This document shows positions 26,175 to 34,498 of a DNA stretch of 64,000 bases, one piece after another. Below the pieces are notes generated by a model that saw nothing but the letters and a program-made list of their open reading frames with translations, made no database searches and was not told the origin of the DNA. Source of the DNA: Streptomyces paludis. GTDB lineage: Bacteria; Actinomycetota; Actinomycetes; Streptomycetales; Streptomycetaceae. The first letter of the stretch is position 1, and every line of letters begins with the position of its first letter. The DNA is taken from the NCBI RefSeq assembly GCF_003344965.1, contig NZ_CP031194.1, positions 2,914,001-2,978,000 of the forward strand, in the 5' to 3' direction. The position numbers and the translations under genes are program-made.

Positions 26175-27047
26175 ATGGCAGCAGGTCCGCGGCGTGACAC
26201 CCGGGGCATCGTCGACGCCCCCGAGCTGTTCGCGCGCGTACGCTTCCGGCGCCGCTCGCCCGCCCCCGCGCTGCGCTCGTATCTGGAGCACTACTGGCTG
26301 ATCGACTGGGACCTGGCGCAGCCGTACACCTCCTACGTCGTGCCGCACCCCTCGGTGAACGTGGTCTTCCAGCACCACGGCTCCCGGCCTCCGGCGTTCG
26401 CTGAGGTCGCGGGCGTCGGGCTGGAGCTGTTCAGTCAGCGCCTGGAGGGCCGGGGCCGGGTGTGCGGGGTCCAGTTCCGGCCGGGCGGCTTCCGGCCGTT
26501 CGCACCGCGCCGGCCCGTGGCGGAGTGGACCGGCCGGCGGGTACCGATCAGCGAGGCCCTGCCGGCGACCACGGACACGGACATCGCGGCGGTGCTCCAG
26601 GACGACGAGAACGCCCGCGTGGCCGCGCTCGACGCGTATCTCCTCGGCCTCGGCCCCCGGCCGGATCCGCAGGCCGACCGCGCCATGGCGCTGGCGGACC
26701 GGATCCGGACGGACCGTACGATCCGCCGCGTCGCCCAGCTCGCCACGGCGGAGGGCATGTCGGCGCGCTCGCTGCAACGGCTGTTCGCCGCGTACGTGGG
26801 GGTCGGACCGAAGTGGGTCATCCTGCGCTACCGCATCCACGAGGCGCTGGAGCGCGCGGAGAACCCGGAGCGCGCGGAAGGCACGGAGCGGTCGGAGCGG
26901 GGCCGGCCGCCCGGCGCACCGTCCGCCGAGGTCGACTGGGCGGCCCTCGCCGCCGACCTCGGCTACAGCGATCAGGCGCACCTCGTACGGGACTTCACCG
27001 CGACGGTCGGCGTACCACCCACGGCGTACGCCCGCGCAAGCCCGTAA
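26175..27047 (+). CDS. AraC-family transcriptional regulator
   Basis: A 290-residue regulator with an N-terminal effector-like domain (residues ~15-150: LRSYLEHYWLIDWDL, YVVPHPSVNVVFQHHG, GVQFRPGGFRPF) and a C-terminal AraC helix-turn-helix pair (~170-285: RRVAQLATAEGMSARSLQRL, FAAYVGVGPKWVILRYRIHE, LGYSDQAHLVRDFTATVG). Between the two helix-turn-helices lies an extra Glu/Arg/Pro run (ERAENPERAEGTERSERG) longer than in family members. TACCCT ends seven bases before the ATG, suggesting a leaderless transcript. The divergent DinB-like gene is a plausible target. Confidence 0.87.
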   Translation: MAAGPRRDTRGIVDAPELFARVRFRRRSPAPALRSYLEHYWLIDWDLAQPYTSYVVPHPSVNVVFQHHGSRPPAFAEVAGVGLELFSQRLEGRGRVCGVQFRPGGFRPFAPRRPVAEWTGRRVPISEALPATTDTDIAAVLQDDENARVAALDAYLLGLGPRPDPQADRAMALADRIRTDRTIRRVAQLATAEGMSARSLQRLFAAYVGVGPKWVILRYRIHEALERAENPERAEGTERSERGRPPGAPSAEVDWAALAADLGYSDQAHLVRDFTATVGVPPTAYARASP

Positions 27048-27119
27048 CCAGTGCAAGCCCGTAACAGGTGCGAGCCCGCAACCGGTGCACTGTCAGACCT
27101 CCGTCCTAAAGTGCCGGAC

Positions 27120-27656
27120 ATGGAGTCCACGACGCCGCGAGTACGGCTCACCCCCTGGTCGGAGAGCGACCTCGACCTCCTCCGCGCGGCCAACGCACCG
27201 GAACTGATGCACCATCTCGGCGGCCCGGAGACAGAGGAACAACTGCTCAAGCGCCACAAGCGTTACGTCGCCCTCAGCGCCGACCGCAAGGGCCGGGGCC
27301 GGATGTTCCGCATATCCCTCGCCCCGGCCGGTGAGGCCGTCGGCACGATCGGCTTCTGGGAGCAGACCTGGCAGGGCCGGAAGGTGTACGAGACGGGCTG
27401 GGCGGTGCTCGCCGCCCACCAGGGCCGGGGCATCGCGGTCACGGCGGTGGCCGATGTGGTGGACCTGGCGCGCGCCGAGGCCAGACACCGCTATCTGCAC
27501 GCCTTCCCGTCCATCGGCAACCCGCCGTCGAACCGGCTGTGCCGCAGAGCGGGGTTCTCCCTGCGGGACGAATGCGAGCTGGAGTATCCGCCGGGGCGCC
27601 CGATGCGCTGCAACGACTGGCGGCTCGATCTACGCCCGGGAGACCCGGCGGACTAG
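27120..27656 (+). CDS. GNAT-family N-acetyltransferase
   Basis: A 178-residue GNAT acetyltransferase; the acetyl-CoA pyrophosphate loop is AAHQGRGIAVTAV near residues 100-112, preceded by the YETGWAVL strand and followed by HAFPSIGNPPSNRLCRRAGF, the usual N-x-x-S-x-R-x-x-x-x-x-G-F helix. The acceptor is unknown. TAAAGT seven bases before the ATG suggests a leaderless transcript. The last base of the TAG stop codon is the first base of an inserted IS5-type element; without it the gene would have ended in TAA, so the protein is unchanged. Confidence 0.88.
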   Translation: MESTTPRVRLTPWSESDLDLLRAANAPELMHHLGGPETEEQLLKRHKRYVALSADRKGRGRMFRISLAPAGEAVGTIGFWEQTWQGRKVYETGWAVLAAHQGRGIAVTAVADVVDLARAEARHRYLHAFPSIGNPPSNRLCRRAGFSLRDECELEYPPGRPMRCNDWRLDLRPGDPAD

Positions 27657-28606
27657 GTCCTGTCCGGCGGATCATGTGACCTTCTGACCGGTCGCTCGTT
27701 GGTTCGGGTATGGGTCGGGGGGATTTGATGAACCGCGAGTGGTCGTTGCTGGAGCCGCATCTGCCATCTCTGGGTGGCCGGGGCGGCCGGTGGAACGACC
27801 ACCGCACCGTGGTCAACGGGATCCTCTTCCGGGTCCGGACCGGTGTCCCGTGGCGTGACCTGCCGGAACGCTATGGCTCGTGGAAGACCGTCCATGAACG
27901 GCATCGCCGCTGGTCGGCGGACGGTACCTGGGACCGGATCCTGCACGCGGTCCAGGCCGACGCCGACCTGGCCGGGCGGATCGACTGGTCGATGATCGGC
28001 ATCGACTCGACGTCCTGCCGGGCCCATCAGCACGCGGCCGGCGCCCGCAAGGCCCGTCCGCGGATCCCGAAAAAAGGACGACGCCCCGGCACCACCGCCC
28101 CGACGAGGGACTCGGACGGTCCCGGGGCGGCCTGACCTGCAAGATCCACCTCGCCGGCGAAGGCGGTTGCCGCCCCATGGCCCTCCTGCTCACGCCGGGT
28201 CAGTGGGGCGACGCCCCGCAGATGGTCGAGGTCCTGGACCGAATCCGGGTCCCCCGGCCACGGGGCGGACGCCCCCGAACCAGGCCCGACCACGTCAGCG
28301 GCGACAAGGCATACAGCTCCCGCCGAAACCGCCGCTACCTGCGAAGACGCCACATCCGGCACACGATCCCGGAACCGAAGGACCAGCGGGCCAACCGCCA
28401 ACGCAGAGGCAGCAGCGGTGGCAGACCCGCCGGCTTCGACCGCGACCGCTACCGGCGCCGCAACGAGGTCGAGCGGACCATCAACCGGCTCAAGAACTCC
28501 CGCGCGGTCGCCACTCGTTACGACAAGCGGGCCTACGTCTTCCACGGCACCGTCACCGCCGCCGCGATCCGACTCTGGCTCCGCCAGTGATCCGCCGGAC
28601 AGGACC
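27656..28606 (+). mobile_element. IS5-family insertion sequence, complete
   Basis: A 951-bp element with perfect 19-bp terminal inverted repeats: GGTCCTGTCCGGCGGATCA at 27656-27674 and its reverse complement at 28588-28606. Both sides are flanked by TA (27654-27655 and 28607-28608), the expected target duplication. One transposase is encoded in two overlapping frames. Ends and length appear intact, so the element may be active. It sits exactly on the stop codon of the GNAT gene. Confidence 0.95.
27728..28590 (+). CDS. IS5-family transposase, programmed -1 frameshift
   Basis: The first frame (to 28135) carries the N-terminal DUF4096-like part (NREWSLLEPHLPS, RTGVPWRDLPERYGSW, VHERHRRW) and the first catalytic Asp in GIDSTSCRAHQHAAGARK. 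The second frame, one base back, carries GLGRSRGGLTCKIHLAGEGG, then LLLTPGQWGDAPQM, the second Asp in HVSGDKAYSS and the catalytic Glu in RRNEVERTINRLKN: a complete DDE set. A run of six A followed by GG (28070-28077) lies in the overlap and is a credible -1 slippage site; after slippage the frame reads RPDEGLGRSRGG without a stop. Start: ATG at 27728 with GGGGGG six bases upstream (ATG 27710 also possible). Confidence 0.88.
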
Positions 28607-28700
28607 TAACCCCGGCCCGCCCCGGCCCCCAGCCACGCCAGCCCGGCTCCCCCGCGATAACCCATGGCCCCGCCCCTCCCCCACTGACATCCTTGGCCGC

Positions 28701-29516
28701 GTGAACGGACCCGAGATCCAGATCGACTTCGCCCACGAACTGCGCCTGTTCGTGCCGGCCGAGCGGCGTCAGGGGCGTACGGCCCTGCGCACCGACGGCT
28801 CCTCCACCCTCGGCCACGCCGTCGAGTCGCTCGGCATCCCGCTCACCGAGGTCGGCCCGCTGCTCGTCGACGGCCGCGAGGTGGCCGTCTCGCACATCCC
28901 GGCGGCGGGCGAGTCCGTGGAGGTACGCGCCGTACACCGGCCGCAACGGGTCCCCACCGCACCAGGCACAACACCAAGCACACCGAACACACCGGGCGCA
29001 CCCCCGCGCTTCCTGCTCGACGTCCATCTCGGCACCCTCGCCCGGCGGCTGCGGCTGCTCGGCGTCGACGCCGCGTACGAGAGCACGGACCCGGGCGATG
29101 CGGCGCTCGCCGCGCTCTCCGCCGCCGAACACCGCGTCATGCTCTCCCGGGACCGCGGGCTGCTGCGCCGGCGCGAGATCTGGGCCGGGGCGTACATCTA
29201 CAGCGACAACCCGGACGCCCAACTCCGCGACGTACTGGAGCGCTTCGCGCCCGCCCTCGCCCCCTGGACCCGCTGCACCGCCTGCAACGGCCCGCTGTCC
29301 CCCGCCGACAAGGAGTCCGTCCAGGACAGGCTGGAGCACGGTACGCAGCACGGCTACGACGTCTTCGCGCAGTGCGCGGCGTGCGAGCGGGTGTACTGGC
29401 GGGGCGCGCACCACGCGCGGCTCGCGGCGATCGTGGACGACGCGGTAAGGGAGTTCGGCGACGCGACCACCCCGTCACAGCACGAGCCAGACGCGCGTAC
29501 AAATCTACGGCCCTAG
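28701..29516 (+). CDS. Mut7-C domain protein with ubiquitin-like N-terminus
   Basis: A 271-residue protein. The first ~85 residues are a ThiS/ubiquitin-like Mut7-C-associated domain (LRLFVPAERR, GHAVESLGIPLTEVGPLLVD). From ~105 comes the Mut7-C PIN-like nuclease domain: RFLLDVHLGTLARRLRLLGV with the first acidic residue, RVMLSRDRGLLRR, and a zinc pair CTACNGPL and CAACERVYWRG. A Pro/Thr linker joins them. Related proteins are predicted RNases; the target is unknown. The GTG at 28701 has CATCCT seven bases upstream (leaderless pattern). The stop shares the sequence CTAG with the stop of the convergent gene. Confidence 0.85.
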   Translation: MNGPEIQIDFAHELRLFVPAERRQGRTALRTDGSSTLGHAVESLGIPLTEVGPLLVDGREVAVSHIPAAGESVEVRAVHRPQRVPTAPGTTPSTPNTPGAPPRFLLDVHLGTLARRLRLLGVDAAYESTDPGDAALAALSAAEHRVMLSRDRGLLRRREIWAGAYIYSDNPDAQLRDVLERFAPALAPWTRCTACNGPLSPADKESVQDRLEHGTQHGYDVFAQCAACERVYWRGAHHARLAAIVDDAVREFGDATTPSQHEPDARTNLRP

Positions 29517-30046
29517 AAGGCGTAAAGATCCCCAGTGGCCGGCACCAGCACCCGGTGCCGCTGATTCTCCGGGTTACGGTCGCTCGCGCCGCCGTTCCAC
29601 GCGGTGTCGATCCGTACGACGACCTCGGCCGGATCGCCGGTCATCGCCAGTTCGAACGCGGTCTCGCGGGCCCTCCCGGCCGGCCGGAGCTGCCCCGTAC
29701 GGCACAGCACCACGCGGTCGCCGCCCCACAGACAGTGGTCGGGCAGCGCCTGCCCGGCCGCGGGCGCGGCCGAGAGGTCCAGCCGTACGGTCGCCTCCGG
29801 CACCTTGGCCGGGCCGTGGTTCCCGGACTCCAGCCGGAGCGTCAGCCGGCCCTGCCAGAGGGAGACGTGGCCGTGGTGCGAGAGATCGGCCTCAACGTCC
29901 GGCACAGACACAGCCACAGGAACAGGCGCAGAGGCAGAAGCCGAGGCAGAGTCGGAGGCGGAAGCGCCCGGACCGGCACCCGCACCCAGCACGACCGCCG
30001 CGGCGGTGGACACCACGGTCAACAGGGACTTGCGCATCACAGCCAT
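29513..30046 (-). CDS. Secreted hypothetical protein
   Basis: A 177-residue protein with a signal peptide (MRKSLLTVVSTAAAVVLGAG) followed by a Ser/Ala/Pro tract and a predicted beta-rich domain (LTLRLESGNHGPAKVPEATV, LDLSAAPAAGQALP, CLWGGDRVVLCRTGQL, VVRIDTAWNGG) resembling DUF11/Ig-like exported domains. Two cysteines in the domain could form a disulphide. I do not recognise a specific function. TATGTT six bases before the ATG at 30046 suggests a leaderless start; an ATG nine bases inside is the alternative. Confidence 0.7.
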   Translation of the reverse strand: MAVMRKSLLTVVSTAAAVVLGAGAGPGASASDSASASASAPVPVAVSVPDVEADLSHHGHVSLWQGRLTLRLESGNHGPAKVPEATVRLDLSAAPAAGQALPDHCLWGGDRVVLCRTGQLRPAGRARETAFELAMTGDPAEVVVRIDTAWNGGASDRNPENQRHRVLVPATGDLYAF

Positions 30047-30250
30047 AGCGGGAACATACAGATCATCACACCGCAATTCGCCGCACTCGCCGCACAGCAC
30101 ACCCCCATCACCCAAACACCGGACCCCACATCCCCAGCCCACACCCCCGGTCCGCCTCCCGGACACCCGGCGCACGCCCCCGCGCCCCCTGCCTATCCTG
30201 GCCCTGACCAGCTCGGCCGATCAGCCGATCACACGCGCGAGGAGTACGTC

Positions 30251-31075
30251 ATGACCGTCGCCGGCAGCACCCCCACCGCGCCCGCCACGCCCGCCGCACC
30301 CCCCGCCGCGCCCGTCGCCGTCGTCACCGGAGCGAGCAGCGGCATCGGCGCCGCCACCGCCCGGCAGCTCGCCGGCGCGGGCTACCACGTCGTCGCCACC
30401 GCCCGCCGCAAGGACCGCGTCGAGGCCCTCGCCGCCGAGCTGACCGCCGCGGGCCACCGCGCGACCGCGTACGCCCTCGACGTCACCGACCGCGCCGCCG
30501 TCGACGCCTTCGCCGCCGAGCTGACCGAGGCGAACGGCTTCCCGACCGTCAACGTCCTGATCAACAACGCCGGCGGCGCCCTCGGCGCCGACCCGGTCGC
30601 CACCGGCAGCCCCGCCGACTGGCGTCAGATGTACGAGACGAACGTCATCGGCACCCTCAACGTCACCCAGGCCCTGCTCCCCGCCCTCACCGCCAGCGGC
30701 GACGGCACGGTCCTCGTCCTCTCCTCCACCGCGGGCCACGCCACCTACGAGGGCGGCGCCGGCTACGTGGCCGCCAAGCACGGCGCCCACGTCCTCGCCG
30801 AAACCCTCCGCCTGGAGATCGTCGGCACCCCCGTCCGCGTCATCGAGATCGCCCCCGGCATGGTCAAGACCGACGAGTTCGCCACCACCCGCTTCAACGG
30901 CGACACCGAGAAGGCCGCCAAGGTCTACGCGGGCGTGGCCGAACCCCTCACCGCCGAGGACATCGCCGACACCATCACCTGGGCGGTCACCCGCCCCAGC
31001 CACGTCAACATCGACCTCCTCCTGATCCGCCCCCGAGCCCAGGCCTCCAACACCAAGGTCCACCGCGAGCTGTAA
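30251..31075 (+). CDS. Short-chain dehydrogenase/reductase
   Basis: A 274-residue classical SDR of the YdfG type. Coenzyme motif VVTGASSGIGAATA near residue 26; ATARRKDRVEAL after strand 2 suggests NADP preference; NNAGG; catalytic Ser in LVLSSTAGH and Tyr/Lys in GYVAAKHG. C-terminal VKTDEFATTRFNGD and TWAVTRPSHVNIDLLLIRP are typical of NADP-dependent 3-hydroxy acid dehydrogenases. Start: ATG with GAGGAG at seven bases. An Ala/Pro/Thr-rich leader of ~20 residues precedes the fold. Substrate not determinable. Confidence 0.92.
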   Translation: MTVAGSTPTAPATPAAPPAAPVAVVTGASSGIGAATARQLAGAGYHVVATARRKDRVEALAAELTAAGHRATAYALDVTDRAAVDAFAAELTEANGFPTVNVLINNAGGALGADPVATGSPADWRQMYETNVIGTLNVTQALLPALTASGDGTVLVLSSTAGHATYEGGAGYVAAKHGAHVLAETLRLEIVGTPVRVIEIAPGMVKTDEFATTRFNGDTEKAAKVYAGVAEPLTAEDIADTITWAVTRPSHVNIDLLLIRPRAQASNTKVHREL

Positions 31076-31136
31076 GCAGCACATGGCCATACGGCCGGCG
31101 CGTGACCGGCTCACCTACACCCGGCCACGCGCCCGC

Positions 31137-32330
31137 TCACCCCTTCACACACACGACCTGCTTGAGCTTGGCGACCACCTCGACCAAATCGCGCTGCTGG
31201 TCGATCACCTTCTCGATCGGCTTGTACGCCCCCGGGATCTCGTCCACGACGCCGGAGTCCTTGCGGCACTCCACCCCCCGCGTCTGGTCCGCCAGATCCT
31301 GGGTCGTGAAGCGGCGCTTGGCCGCGTTACGGCTCATCTTCCGGCCCGCGCCGTGCGAGGCGGAGTTGAACGACGCCTCGTTCCCGAGGCCCTTCACGAT
31401 GTACGAGCCGGTGCCCATCGAGCCCGGGATGATGCCGAAGTCGCCGCTTCCGGCCCGGATCGCGCCCTTCCGTGTGACCAGCAGGTCCATGCCGTCGTAC
31501 CGCTCCTCGGCGACATAGTTGTGGTGGCAGCTGATCTCCTGCTCGAACGTGACCCGCGCCTTCTTGAACTCCTTGCGGACCACGTCCTGAAGGAGCTTCA
31601 TCATGATCGCGCGGTTGTGCTTCGCGTACTCCTGCGCCCAGAAAAGATCGTTCCGGTACGCCGCCATCTGCGGCGTGTCCGCGACGAAGACGGCCAGGTC
31701 CCGGTCGATCAGCCCCTGGTTGTGCGGCAGCTTCTGCGCCTGCCCGATGTGGAACTCGGCCAGTTCCTTGCCGATGTTCCGGGATCCGGAGTGCAGCATG
31801 AGCCACACCACGTCAGACGTATCTACACATACTTCGATAAAGTGATTTCCTCCGCCGAGCGAACCCATCTGCTTCGTGGCGCGATCCTGACGGAATTTGA
31901 CCGCGTCGGCCACCCCGTCGAACCGCCCCCAGAACTCCCCCCACCCCGCCGTCGCGAAGCCGTGCAGCCGGCCCGGGTCCACCGGGTCGTCGTGCATGCC
32001 CCGGCCCACCGGGATCGCCTCCTCGATCTTCGAGCGCAGCCGGGACAGATCGCCCGGGAGGTCGTTCGCCGTCAGGGACGTCCGCACCGCGGACATGCCG
32101 CAGCCGATGTCCACCCCCACCGCCGCCGGGCACACCGCGCCGTGCATCGCGATGACCGAGCCGACCGTCGCGCCCTTGCCGTAGTGCACGTCGGGCATGA
32201 CCGCGAGGCCCTTGATCCACGGCAGTGTGGACACGTTGTGCAGCTGCTGCATCGCGACGCCCTCGACCGTCGCCGGATCGGCCCACATCCGGATCGGGAC
32301 CTTCGCCCCCGGAATCTCTACGTACGACAT
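31137..32330 (-). CDS. rtcB: RtcB RNA-splicing ligase
   Basis: A 397-residue GTP/Mn2+-dependent 3'-phosphate RNA ligase. Signatures in order: MPDVHYGKGATVGSVIA, AAVGVDIGCGMSA (Asp/Cys metal ligands), SLGGGNHFIEV, LMLHSGSRNIG, YAKHNRAIMM and FNSASHGAGRKMSRNAAK with the guanylylated His. Likely roles are RNA repair after endonuclease cleavage. No archease or rtcA gene is adjacent. Start: ATG at 32330 behind GGGGGAA; longer frames lack a ribosome site. It is convergent with the SDR gene and divergent from the lipoprotein gene. Confidence 0.96.
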   Translation of the reverse strand: MSYVEIPGAKVPIRMWADPATVEGVAMQQLHNVSTLPWIKGLAVMPDVHYGKGATVGSVIAMHGAVCPAAVGVDIGCGMSAVRTSLTANDLPGDLSRLRSKIEEAIPVGRGMHDDPVDPGRLHGFATAGWGEFWGRFDGVADAVKFRQDRATKQMGSLGGGNHFIEVCVDTSDVVWLMLHSGSRNIGKELAEFHIGQAQKLPHNQGLIDRDLAVFVADTPQMAAYRNDLFWAQEYAKHNRAIMMKLLQDVVRKEFKKARVTFEQEISCHHNYVAEERYDGMDLLVTRKGAIRAGSGDFGIIPGSMGTGSYIVKGLGNEASFNSASHGAGRKMSRNAAKRRFTTQDLADQTRGVECRKDSGVVDEIPGAYKPIEKVIDQQRDLVEVVAKLKQVVCVKG

Positions 32331-32514
32331 AACCGCCCATTCCCCCTGAAGTCCATGAAACGCAAAAACCGGAACCAGGGCCGTCATAGAGGACAGCCGG
32401 CCAGCATCGACGGCTTCGCGTGCGATAGACATTGTGTCCACCGGCCGCCTCGCGGCGGCAACCAGTTTTCGCGCGCAGCCCGCGCGGAACCCGTACAGAA
32501 GGGAGCCCTGGACC

Positions 32515-33351
32515 GTGCAGCCAAAGGCGCGCCACGCGTACCTCCCCGGCCTGGCGGCGCTCCTCGTGGTGGCCGTCACCGGCTGCTCGGGCGGCGGTCA
32601 GGGCGGCGGGTCGGCCTCCGATTCCAAGCCGGGCGGCCCCACCACCGTCACCGCCGCGCAGCCCGGCAAGTACCGCACCCTCCGCGAAGCGTGCGGCACC
32701 GTGCCGCGGGCCACGCTGAAGGAGCTGCTGCCCGGCGCCGCGTCGCTCCCCGACACCCAGCAGGCCAAGGCGTACCGGGGCACGCCCTCCCTCACGTACG
32801 ACACCGACCGCCGCGTCGGCTGCTCCTGGAAGGCCGACTCCGCGGACGCCTCCCACCAGCTGGCGATCGACCTCGAACGCGTCGTGTCGTACGACCCGAC
32901 CGTGAGCGACGCGGACCGCGCGCGGGAGGTCTACGAGAAGCAGCAGCTCGCCGCCGGCCTGCCCGTCACCGACACCAGCGCCGACACCAGCGCCGATCCC
33001 GATACGGTCCCGGATGCGGACGCGGATACGGACGCGAGCGCGAAGGCGGGCAAAACCCCCCAGATCGACTCCGCCTCCGGCTCCCCCACCGCCTCCACCA
33101 GCGCCTCCGGCCTCGAACCCCGCACCCTCGACAGCCTCGGCGACGCCGCCTTCCTCAACGACGTCCTCGCCCACTCCGGATCGGCCGCCCAGCGGCGCAC
33201 GGTGAGCGTGGTGTTCCGCACATCGAACGTGATCGTGACCGTCCGGTACACCGAGCAGTCCGCCCGCTCCACCGAGATCCCCGACAGCGCGGAACTCCAG
33301 GACAAAGCACGGTCACTGGCCGGAAAACTCCGCGATCAGCTCAACGACTAG
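32515..33351 (+). CDS. DUF3558-like lipoprotein
   Basis: A 278-residue lipoprotein: signal peptide LPGLAALLVVAVTGC with a lipobox (VTGC) at residue ~24, then a Gly/Ser linker. The folded part starts YRTLREACGTVPRATLKELL and includes RVGCSWKADS and LAIDLERVVSY, resembling the DUF3558 pattern (C...L...C-W). A low-complexity Asp/Ala/Ser insert (DTSADTSADPDTVPDADADT) interrupts the domain near residue 155. GTG start with AAGGGAG upstream. The next gene is a similar lipoprotein in the same direction. Function unknown. Confidence 0.75.
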   Translation: MQPKARHAYLPGLAALLVVAVTGCSGGGQGGGSASDSKPGGPTTVTAAQPGKYRTLREACGTVPRATLKELLPGAASLPDTQQAKAYRGTPSLTYDTDRRVGCSWKADSADASHQLAIDLERVVSYDPTVSDADRAREVYEKQQLAAGLPVTDTSADTSADPDTVPDADADTDASAKAGKTPQIDSASGSPTASTSASGLEPRTLDSLGDAAFLNDVLAHSGSAAQRRTVSVVFRTSNVIVTVRYTEQSARSTEIPDSAELQDKARSLAGKLRDQLND

Positions 33352-33504
33352 CCGCCCGTAAGCCCCCCGCGCGCCACCCGCGGGCCCGGCCGGGCCACCG
33401 GGCCCGCGCGGAACCGGTGTACGGCTCACCGGCCCGCGGAGCCGCTCCGGCGGTTACCGTGGCCGATCGGACCGTACCGTGACCCAAGGACCACTGAAGG
33501 AACC

Positions 33505-34308
33505 ATGCGCCGATCAGCCTCGCGACTCCGACTCACCCGCATCCTCGCCTGCGCAGCCGTTCCGGTGATGCTCGCCGCCGTCGGCTGTTCGTCCGACTCC
33601 GGTGACAAGAGCGACGCCGACGGCTCCTCCACGAGCCCGAGCACCGCGCCCTCCCCGACCGTCGCGCCCGCCAAGTTCAGCGGCCTCCCCGACCCCTGCA
33701 AGATGCTCGCCGTCAAGACGATCGAGTCGCTCGTCCCGAAGGTGAAGACCAAGGGCGGGACCGCCGGTACGTCCAGCGACACCGCCGCCCGCGGCAGCTG
33801 CTCCTGGAACGGTCTGGACGACAAGGGCGTGAAGGGCTCGCAGTACCGCTGGCTCGACGTCTCCCTCATGCGGTACGACTCCGACGTGACGCTCGGCACC
33901 GGCGCCAAGCGCGCCGACGAGTACTACGCGAAGGAGGTCTCCGGCGCGCAGGCCACCGAGGGCGCCAAGGACGTCAAGTCGGCACCGGCGACCGGTGTCG
34001 GGGACCAGGCGACCACGGTCACGTACACGCTCAAGAAGTCGAACGCGGACTTCTCGTACGCGACGATCGTGACCCGTACGGAGAACGTCGTCCTCACCCT
34101 CACCTACAACGGCGCGGGCCTCGCGGGCGCGAAGTCGCCGACGATCGCCGAGATGACGGCCGACGCGGTGAAGGCCGCCAAGGAGGGCGTGACCGCGATC
34201 GCCGGCGGCGGCAGCGGCTCCGGTTCCGGAAACGGCGGCGACTCGAAGGACGACAGCTCCGAAGGCGTCGGCGCGAGCCCCGACAACTCCTCGGCCAAGA
34301 CGGAGTAG
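33505..34308 (+). CDS. DUF3558-like lipoprotein
   Basis: A 267-residue lipoprotein with signal peptide ILACAAVPVMLAAVGC and lipobox AVGC, a Ser/Thr/Pro linker, then PDPCKMLAVKTIESLVPKVK, GSCSWNGLDD and VSLMRYDSD, the C...C-W arrangement of DUF3558 proteins. The tail is Gly/Ser/Asp-rich. AAGGACC precedes the ATG. It is a paralogue in type, though distant in sequence, of the gene 150 bases upstream. Short tandem repeats follow its stop: AGTACGGC units at 34307-34330 and CGGACCAC units at 34342-34364. Confidence 0.75.
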   Translation: MRRSASRLRLTRILACAAVPVMLAAVGCSSDSGDKSDADGSSTSPSTAPSPTVAPAKFSGLPDPCKMLAVKTIESLVPKVKTKGGTAGTSSDTAARGSCSWNGLDDKGVKGSQYRWLDVSLMRYDSDVTLGTGAKRADEYYAKEVSGAQATEGAKDVKSAPATGVGDQATTVTYTLKKSNADFSYATIVTRTENVVLTLTYNGAGLAGAKSPTIAEMTADAVKAAKEGVTAIAGGGSGSGSGNGGDSKDDSSEGVGASPDNSSAKTE

Positions 34309-34498
34309 TACGGCAGTACGGCAGTACGGGGCGAGGGCCACCGGACCACCGGACCACCGGACCACCGCAACCCGGGCCCCAAGGCCCTCCCCCACCTCCC
34401 CCACCACACCCCCGTACTATCCGTACTCATGTGCCAGGCGCCACGTCCGGCGTCTTACCCGGCCCGCGGAACGGGTCGCATACGGGAGGGGATCGCGG

